From: an uncultured Faecalibacterium sp.
GTDB taxonomy: Bacteria > Bacillota > Clostridia > Oscillospirales > Ruminococcaceae
Direction of reading: 5' to 3'
Length of the DNA stretch: 10,709 bases
Assembly: GCA_902463905.1 (NCBI GenBank)
Contig: CABQHF010000057.1
Coordinates: 1-10,709, forward strand
Both the position numbers and the translations under genes were made by a program. Under the pieces are notes generated by a model. That model made no database searches. It was not told the DNA's origin and saw only the letters and a program-made list of their open reading frames with translations. This document shows, piece after piece, positions 7,011 through 10,709 of this stretch (positions are counted from its first letter, which is position 1; each line of letters begins with the position of its first letter).

Positions 7011-7244
7011 ATGGAATCCGTTGAACAGGTTGCCGATGCGGAAGGAATGCTCAACGAAGTGGAATCTGCGGCAGATATGATGATCTATCGTCTGGATGTC
7101 TGCTTTGAGCATTACCCGGATTTCCTCAAAAACCCGAACATCCGTCAAAAGGTCGTTGAACTTTTGCAGAAAGCAAAGGATTATATCGTTAAACTGGAAG
7201 GAGAATTTGCCTATATACAAAGGCTCAAACACGCACGGCATTGA
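7011..7244 (+). CDS. Small acidic helical protein of unknown function
   Basis: A 77-residue frame with an AGGTG ribosome site about 9 nt before ATG. The protein is acidic in its first half (VEQVADAEGMLNEVESAADMM...), ends basic (IQRLKHARH), lacks cysteine pairs, signal peptide or membrane segments, and is predicted by eye to be almost entirely helical, with a regular hydrophobic pattern compatible with a coiled-coil or helical bundle. I do not recognise a family, though proteins of this look are seen in mobile elements of clostridia. The stop (TGA, 7242-7244) lies in the loop of a strong hairpin. It is the first gene inside the block next to the broken tRNA. Confidence 0.6.
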   Translation: MESVEQVADAEGMLNEVESAADMMIYRLDVCFEHYPDFLKNPNIRQKVVELLQKAKDYIVKLEGEFAYIQRLKHARH

Positions 7245-7262
7245 AAATTTGCCGTGCGTGTT
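7228..7262. terminator. Strong hairpin overlapping the end of the small gene
   Basis: AACACGCACGGCA (7228-7240) and TGCCGTGCGTGTT (7250-7262) form a perfect 13-bp stem around a 9-nt loop that contains the TGA stop. The T-tail is weak (TTCTGCTTGTT), so termination is likely but the hairpin may instead belong to the array that follows. Confidence 0.6.
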
Positions 7263-7269
7263 CTGCTTG

Positions 7270-7505
7270 TTGGGATACAATCCCAATCCCTGTGAACATC
7301 ACGGCCCGTGATGGCTGCGCACTCCTGCGGAGTGCTGAAAGAGCGTTTTGAAAAAACGCGAAGCCTGCATCGGCACGATGCAGAACAACGGGTTTGGGCT
7401 GTGTCCAACAAGCTCTTGCAAGGCAAGGGGCTTTGTATATACAAAGACATTGCTTGCAAGAGAGCTTCGGCGTACCAGAATGGTACCACGAAGCACTGCT
7501 TGCAG
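7270..7505. repeat. Array of eight or so short hairpins, non-coding
   Basis: Stem-loops follow each other with little sequence between them. H1 7270-7286 (7-bp stem, 3-nt loop), H2 7297-7313, H3 7319-7335, H4 7343-7359 (all 17 nt; 7-bp stems and 3-nt loops, H2 extendable to 8 bp with a single base), H5 7365-7383 (8 bp, 3-nt loop), a weaker H6 7394-7408, a larger one with 10-bp perfect arms 7413-7422/7453-7462 enclosing a 16-bp palindrome CTTTGTATATACAAAG (7431-7446), H8 7464-7494 (6 bp plus 5 bp around an internal loop) and a small 7496-7505. The stems differ in sequence but share geometry. An open frame runs through, but the downstream gene has a promoter and strong ribosome site below it, so the array is not coding. 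Confidence 0.75.
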
Positions 7506-7526
7506 AAGCTATTGCATCCATCTGAA

Positions 7527-7555
7527 TTGTCAATTCCGCTCGCAGCTGTTATACT
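7527..7555 (+). promoter_or_regulatory. Promoter of the esterase-DUF188 operon
   Basis: TTGTCA (7527-7532) and TATACT (7550-7555) are separated by 17 nt. The predicted start at about 7562 gives a leader of about 28 nt before the GTG codon, which also shows that the upstream in-frame ATG codons are not used. Confidence 0.75.
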
Positions 7556-7589
7556 GGACTCATCAAAAATTTTTCAGGAGGCAGTTGCC

Positions 7590-8276
7590 GTGACCGCAAA
7601 GCAAGTTCAAATCGGAGATAGACCCTGCCGTATTTACGGCGCAGACTGCGCCGAATATCTTCTGCTTCAGATGACGGATGAACACGAATTGCAGCGCATG
7701 GACAACGAAGTTGCAGCCATTGCACAGGGCGCAGCACATCCGTTTCTGTTTGCTGCGGTTCCGGTGGAAAGTTGGAACGATGAGCTTTCCCCGTGGGAAG
7801 CTCCTGCGGTATGGGGCAAAGAGAGTTTCGGCGGCGATGCAGCGGACACGCTGCACTTTCTGACAGAGCAGGTGATCCCCACGCTGAAGCAGCGGTTTGC
7901 ACTGCCGGAAAACGTCAGAATCATTCTGGGCGGCTATTCGCTGGCGGGATTGTTTGCACTGTGGGCATCCACTCAGACAAAGCTGTTCTACGGTGTCGCC
8001 GCCGCCTCGCCCTCTGTTTGGTTTCCGGGCTGGATGGAGTTTGAACAACAGCGCCCGATACAGACGCAGCGCGTTTATCTGAGCCTTGGCGACAAGGAGG
8101 AAAACACGAAAAACGCCGTCTTGGCTGTGGTGGGAGATAACATCCGCACCCTGCACAGTCGGCTTGCAGAGCGTAGCACAGATTGCACGCTTGAATGGAA
8201 CAGCGGCGGGCATTTCAAAGACGCCGACTTGCGCACGGCGAAAGCCTTTCGGTGGGTGATGGAGGAAAGCCGATGA
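7590..8276 (+). CDS. Putative alpha/beta-hydrolase esterase
   Basis: A 228-residue protein from GTG at 7590, chosen because CAGGAGG lies 8 nt upstream and a sigma-70-like promoter lies at 7527-7555; the in-frame ATG at 7308 would have to translate through the hairpin array. The nucleophile elbow GGYSLAG gives Ser117, with likely Asp168 in SLGDKE and His208 in GGHFKD completing a triad in the right order. The pattern fits the PF00756-type esterase group, in which related members cleave small esters or siderophores; the substrate is unknown. No signal peptide or lipobox, so it is cytoplasmic. The stop overlaps the next start (ATGA), so the two genes are translationally coupled. Confidence 0.82.
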   Translation: MTAKQVQIGDRPCRIYGADCAEYLLLQMTDEHELQRMDNEVAAIAQGAAHPFLFAAVPVESWNDELSPWEAPAVWGKESFGGDAADTLHFLTEQVIPTLKQRFALPENVRIILGGYSLAGLFALWASTQTKLFYGVAAASPSVWFPGWMEFEQQRPIQTQRVYLSLGDKEENTKNAVLAVVGDNIRTLHSRLAERSTDCTLEWNSGGHFKDADLRTAKAFRWVMEESR

Positions 8277-8710
8277 ATATTTTGATCGATGTAGACGGCT
8301 GCCCGGTCGTCGATCTGACGTTGCAGATTGCAAAGCGGTTCGGTATCTCGGTCATCATCCTGTGCGACACCTCTCACCAAATTGAGCGGGAAGGTGCGCA
8401 GACGCTGGTGTTCGATAAAGGGGCTGACAGTGTAGACTTTGCGCTTGTCAACCGGGTAAAACCGGGGGATGTGGTTGTGACGCAGGACTACGGGCTGGCC
8501 AGCATGTGTCTTGCCAAGTGCGCACGAGTGCTGAACCAGAATGGTCTGGAATACACCGCCGACAACATAGACGCTCTTATGCTGCGGCGGTATGAAAACA
8601 AAAAGCTCCTCCGTGCCGGAAAGCACCCAAAGGGGAGCCCAAAGCGGACGAAGGAGCAGGATGTCAGGTTTGCGGACACGCTTGAGAAGATTCTGAGCAA
8701 AAATTATTGA
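8273..8710 (+). CDS. yaiI: DUF188 (YaiI/YqxD) family protein
   Basis: A 145-residue protein from ATG at 8273, inside the ATGA overlap with the esterase stop and preceded by GGAGGAAAG. Family motifs are MNILIDVDGCPV at the N-terminus (usually DADACPV), VVTQDYGLA at 70-78 and FADTLEKIL near the C-terminus; length is normal. The family (UPF0178) has a PIN-like fold and is widespread in bacteria, but its biochemical role is not established. The DVDGCPV variant has Val and Gly where Ala is usual, seen in other clostridial members as far as I recall. A strong terminator follows, so it closes the two-gene operon. Confidence 0.88.
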   Translation: MNILIDVDGCPVVDLTLQIAKRFGISVIILCDTSHQIEREGAQTLVFDKGADSVDFALVNRVKPGDVVVTQDYGLASMCLAKCARVLNQNGLEYTADNIDALMLRRYENKKLLRAGKHPKGSPKRTKEQDVRFADTLEKILSKNY

Positions 8711-8722
8711 TATATACTTTTG

Positions 8723-8752
8723 GAAGGCTGGAGAAATCCAGCCTTCTTTTTT
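8723..8752 (+). terminator. Intrinsic terminator of the esterase-DUF188 operon
   Basis: GAAGGCTGGA and TCCAGCCTTC form a perfect 10-bp stem around a GAAA tetraloop, followed by six T (8747-8752). It begins 12 nt after the DUF188 stop. Confidence 0.95.
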
Positions 8753-9881
8753 GGCGAATATCGATTTGAATGATTACATCTTGGTTATAGGTTATAAGTT
8801 GTGGGTGTATGATAAGACCAGGGAGCTGCCCACAGGGCGGGACGGAGCCTACGAAAAAGTAGATGCTAAAACCACCAAGCCTCTGCCGCAACCCCTCCAA
8901 CCCGTCAGCAAGTCGGAGATGCTGTTTCTGGACTATCTCAACGAGTGGGTGCAAGTCCATAAAGCATCCATCCAGCCTGCAACCTTTATCAGCTACAATC
9001 GGATGATCACCGGGCGCATCACGCAGTATTTTGAGCCGCTGGGCTTGAAGCTGTGCGAGGTCACGCCGCAGGTGCTGGATGAGTTTCAGGAGAAGATCTT
9101 GCTGGAGGGCTACACCACTAACACGGTCATTCACTACCACGCCATCTTCGGTAAAGCGTTCAAGGATGCCGTCCGCAAGGACTATCTGGAAACCAACCCG
9201 ATGCTGAAAGTTGACCGCCCGAAGAAGAACAGCTTCCGGCCCAACTTCTACTCCAAGGATGAAGTCCAGCAGCTGCTGGAAGTATCGCAGGATGACCCCC
9301 TGCACCTGTGCATCCTCATTACAGCCTACTACGGTCTGCGCCGCAGCGAGGTGCTTGGGCTGAAGTGGTCGTCTATCGACTTTGAGCGCAAGTCCATCAC
9401 CATCAATCACAAGGTGACGGAACAGTTGGTGAACGGCAAGTACGTTCCTGTGGTCAGCGATGTGATGAAGAACAAGACCAGCTGCCGCACCCTGCCGCTG
9501 ATCCCGGCTGTGGAAGAAGAACTTCTGAAGCAGAAGGAAAAGCAGCAGCTTTACCGTAAGCTGTTCAAGAAGAGTTACAGCACCGAGTATCTGGATTTCG
9601 TCTGCACCGATCAGGAAGGCAAGCTGATCCGCCCGAACTTCGTGACGGAGCACTTCGACTGGCTGCTTCGGAAGTATAGCTTGCCCCGCATCCGCTTCCA
9701 CGATCTGCGCCACAGCTGTGCCAGCCTGATGGTGATGAACGGCGTATCCATGAAGCAGGTTCAGGAATGGCTGGGGCACAGCACCTTTTCTACCACCGCT
9801 GACATCTACGCACATCTCGATTACAAGAGCAAGGAAGGGTCGGCTGGGGTCATTGCCGGGCTGTTAGAAACGAAAAAGTAA
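8751..9881 (+). CDS. Tyrosine recombinase/integrase, 5' end damaged
   Basis: The frame holds a complete core-binding domain (from about residue 57, MLFLDYLNEWV, to about 155) and catalytic domain. Catalytic residues are Arg197 in GLRRSE, a lysine at about 242 (NKTSCRTLPL), His317 and Arg320 in HDLRH, His343 in LGHS and nucleophile Tyr353 in ADIYAHL. It resembles Tn916/phage-type integrases of Firmicutes. The start is not credible: the only start codon at the beginning (TTG 8751) lies in the T-run of the preceding terminator, there is no ribosome site, the first 56 residues do not look like the usual N-terminal arm-binding domain, and the first ATG in frame is codon 57. The frame is open upstream only to a stop at 8694-8696. 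So the gene has probably lost its 5' end and may no longer be made. Faces the intact tRNA-Ser convergently. Confidence 0.85.
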   Translation: MANIDLNDYILVIGYKLWVYDKTRELPTGRDGAYEKVDAKTTKPLPQPLQPVSKSEMLFLDYLNEWVQVHKASIQPATFISYNRMITGRITQYFEPLGLKLCEVTPQVLDEFQEKILLEGYTTNTVIHYHAIFGKAFKDAVRKDYLETNPMLKVDRPKKNSFRPNFYSKDEVQQLLEVSQDDPLHLCILITAYYGLRRSEVLGLKWSSIDFERKSITINHKVTEQLVNGKYVPVVSDVMKNKTSCRTLPLIPAVEEELLKQKEKQQLYRKLFKKSYSTEYLDFVCTDQEGKLIRPNFVTEHFDWLLRKYSLPRIRFHDLRHSCASLMVMNGVSMKQVQEWLGHSTFSTTADIYAHLDYKSKEGSAGVIAGLLETKK

Positions 9882-10045
9882 AAAGACCGTTGCATTCCAC
9901 AACAGTCTCAACAAACGGTAGTATTTTCAACAGATTCAACAGGCGACTTGCTAAAGTTCCTGTTGGAGAGAATTTAGGAGAGAACGGGCTTTCAAAGTAG
10001 GATCTTCGCTATTGTTGTCACAGCATCACCGTTGGATTCGGCAGC
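9882..10045. other. Gap after the integrase with TCAACA repeats
   Basis: TCAACA occurs three times in the same orientation at 9908-9913, 9927-9932 and 9936-9941, between a loose inverted repeat ACCGTT/AACGGT (9886-9891/9914-9919). No gene is seen. Such repeats beside an integrase can be arm-type binding sites, but this is not proven. Confidence 0.35.
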
Positions 10046-10077
10046 AAAAAAGGCGCAGATTCGTTTGAATCTACGCC
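10046..10077 (-). terminator. Intrinsic terminator of tRNA-Ser(CGA)
   Basis: On the minus strand GGCGTAGATTC pairs with GAATCTGCGCC (one mismatch) around a 4-nt loop, followed by TTTTTT (10051-10046). It starts 2 nt after the encoded CCA of the tRNA. Confidence 0.92.
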
Positions 10078-10079
10078 TC

Positions 10080-10170
10080 TGGCGGAGTAGCAGGGATTTG
10101 AACCCTGGCGCCCCTTGCAGGGCCTACGAGATTTCGAGTCACGCCTCTTCGACCACTTGAGTACTACTCC
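10080..10170 (-). tRNA. tRNA-Ser(CGA), intact
   Basis: A 91-nt class II tRNA with encoded CCA. The acceptor GGAGTAG/CTACTCC pairs fully, the discriminator is G, D-stem CTC/GAG encloses a GG-containing loop, the anticodon loop is CTCGAAA (anticodon CGA, reading UCG), a long variable arm (GCCC/GGGC) follows, and the T-arm is CAGGG-TTCAAAT-CCCTG. The anticodon stem has one U-U mismatch in the middle (CGTGA against TCTCG). A terminator follows directly. No good promoter is seen just upstream: a TATACA at 10205-10200 has no matching -35. Transcription may come from the promoter at 10410-10438, in front of the broken tRNA-Ser. Confidence 0.93.
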
Positions 10171-10351
10171 CTGTTTTATTTCGAGAGAAAATTGCAAACT
10201 GTATATTGCCGATTTCCTCTTGAATCTTAGAAATTTAATGTTAGAATATTGTTAGAAAACGCATCGTTCAGACAGGTTCTGAAGCCTGTCAGGACATCAA
10301 AATCAACGTTCTCCCGTGTGATATGGAGTTTTCTGGCGAAGCATCCACTTG
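10171..10351 (-). other. Spacer between broken and intact tRNA-Ser
   Basis: No gene is seen. It contains a hairpin GACAGG/CCTGTC (10271-10276/10285-10290) without a useful T-tail on the minus strand, three direct TTAGAA repeats (10227, 10241 and 10252) and CTCCATAT (minus, 10328-10321), which is an exact complement of the start of the broken tRNA transcript. A transcript from the upstream promoter would cross it to reach the intact tRNA. Confidence 0.45.
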
Positions 10352-10393
10352 GATTTCGAGTCGTTCTCGTTACGACCACTTCGATACATCTCC
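10352..10393 (-). pseudogene. 5' half of a second tRNA-Ser(CGA)
   Basis: From 10393 the minus strand reads as a textbook tRNA-Ser start: acceptor strand GGAGATG, TA at positions 8-9, D-stem TCG/CGA around a GG-containing loop, G26, anticodon stem AACGA and loop CTCGAAA, then TC. After that the expected TCGTT stem strand, variable arm, T-arm and CATCTCC acceptor strand are absent. The break is therefore at the 3' edge of the anticodon loop. It has the same anticodon as the intact tRNA-Ser 180 nt downstream and a near-identical D-loop and anticodon loop, but a different acceptor stem. Best read as a host tRNA gene cut by integration at the anticodon loop. Confidence 0.85.
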
Positions 10394-10409
10394 ATATTGT
10401 AGCCTTTAC

Positions 10410-10438
10410 AGTATAGCAAAAAAGCGATTTTCCGTCAA
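10410..10438 (-). promoter_or_regulatory. Strong promoter of the tRNA-Ser locus
   Basis: On the minus strand TTGACG (10438-10433) and TATACT (10415-10410) are separated by 17 nt, one of the best sigma-70-type promoters in the window. The start site is expected at about 10403, ten bases before the broken tRNA-Ser, as is usual for tRNA genes. Confidence 0.85.
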
Positions 10439-10457
10439 CTGTTTTTTGAGCGGACGC

Positions 10458-10485
10458 GCGGGCAGGGCATTTGCGCTCTGCCCGC
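10458..10485. terminator. GC-rich hairpin, possible terminator
   Basis: GCGGGCAG (10458-10465) pairs with CTGCCCGC (10478-10485). The plus-strand tail is only TTTCT. No plus-strand gene ends close by, so its job is unclear; it separates the tRNA promoter from the MATE gene. Confidence 0.4.
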
Positions 10486-10581
10486 TTTCTGGCTGCGTAC
10501 CGTGACGGGATATCCTGCATATCTGCCGCTGCAGAATGCTCTTTTGGGAAAAAAGGGCTATTCTTTTTCTGGCATTTCGTA

Positions 10582-10587
10582 TATAAT
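10582..10587 (+). promoter_or_regulatory. -10 box of the MATE gene
   Basis: A perfect TATAAT lies 46 nt before the start codon in an AT-rich context. A matching -35 is not clear. Confidence 0.5.
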
Positions 10588-10633
10588 AGGGAGGAAGTAT
10601 TTCAAATTTGAAGTAAAAAGGAGTTTTCTTCCC

Positions 10634-10709
10634 ATGGCACAGGCAAAACAGGATATGGGATCCGGCAGCGTGAAAAAACTGATGCTGCAGCTGATGATCC
10701 CTGCCGTTG
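10634..10709 (+). CDS. MATE-family efflux transporter, N-terminus only
   Basis: ATG at 10634 follows AAGGAG with a 10-nt spacing. The visible 25 residues, including GSGSVKKLMLQLMIPAV, match the start of MATE (multidrug and toxin extrusion) cation-coupled transporters, where a short polar tail leads into the first helix with the LMIPAV-type motif. The gene is cut by the window end, so substrate and completeness cannot be judged. Confidence 0.75.
   Translation, partial: MAQAKQDMGSGSVKKLMLQLMIPAV

Noticed and set aside
7228..7505. CRISPR array
   Set aside because: The hairpin stems are all different; there are no constant repeats, unique spacers or cas genes.
7308..7589. N-terminal extension of the esterase frame from ATG 7308
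   Set aside because: It runs through the hairpin array and across a promoter; GTG at 7590 has a far better ribosome site, and the extra residues show no family likeness.
8664..9815. 383-codon minus-strand frame
   Set aside because: Antisense to the integrase, whose catalytic motifs are unmistakable.
10321..10403. T-box or other known riboswitch
   Set aside because: No T-box sequence, antiterminator or downstream amino-acid gene; the tRNA-Ser 5'-half explanation fits base by base up to the anticodon loop.
10227..10520. 97-codon minus-strand and 60-codon plus-strand frames
   Set aside because: They overlie the tRNA promoter, half-tRNA and hairpin; no coding signals.

Overview
The window looks like chromosomal DNA of a gut clostridium, probably Oscillospirales/Ruminococcaceae and Faecalibacterium-like. 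I infer this from the RepA and DUF4368-recombinase pieces, the CUT1 sugar operon, the moderately high GC and strong AGGAGG-type ribosome sites. Species cannot be settled from the sequence alone. The region is a mosaic in which mobile-element remnants and broken tRNA genes cut into host genes.

Left edge (1-732): an in-frame chimera of a RepA-type N-terminus and the C-terminal end of a large serine recombinase lies directly against the truncated 3' end of a DUF624 (YesL-like) gene. This reads as the internally deleted relic of an integrative element that inserted into the DUF624 gene.

Sugar operon (748-6480, minus strand): a LacI-family repressor with its own promoter and operator is followed by a damaged CUT1 permease gene, a GH31 alpha-glucosidase, a GH13_31 alpha-glucosidase and the DUF624 stub. 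The two hydrolases are intact and cytoplasmic, and specificity residues suggest alpha-1,4 (GH31, Tyr170) and alpha-1,6 (GH13, Val200) preferences, a complementary pair for malto- and isomalto-oligosaccharides. The transporter is not functional here: the solute-binding protein and second permease are absent, and the remaining permease lacks its N-terminus and carries a frameshift. A 93-bp imperfect palindrome containing the likely operon -10 box sits at the permease 5' end.

Accessory block (6823-10393): on the minus strand this block is bounded by the 5' half of a tRNA-Ser(CGA) at the right and the 3' half of a CAU-anticodon tRNA (probably Met) at the left. Both are broken at the anticodon loop and both point the same way. 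Between them are a small unknown gene, an array of short hairpins, an esterase gene translationally coupled to a DUF188 gene, a tyrosine recombinase that lacks a credible start, and an intact tRNA-Ser(CGA) with its terminator. The intact tRNA-Ser lies downstream of the broken one and probably depends on its strong promoter, so it may be a replacement copy.

Right edge (10582-10709): start of a MATE-family efflux gene, cut by the window end.

The two most unusual items are the hairpin array at 7228-7505 and the broken plus intact tRNA-Ser arrangement at 10080-10438.
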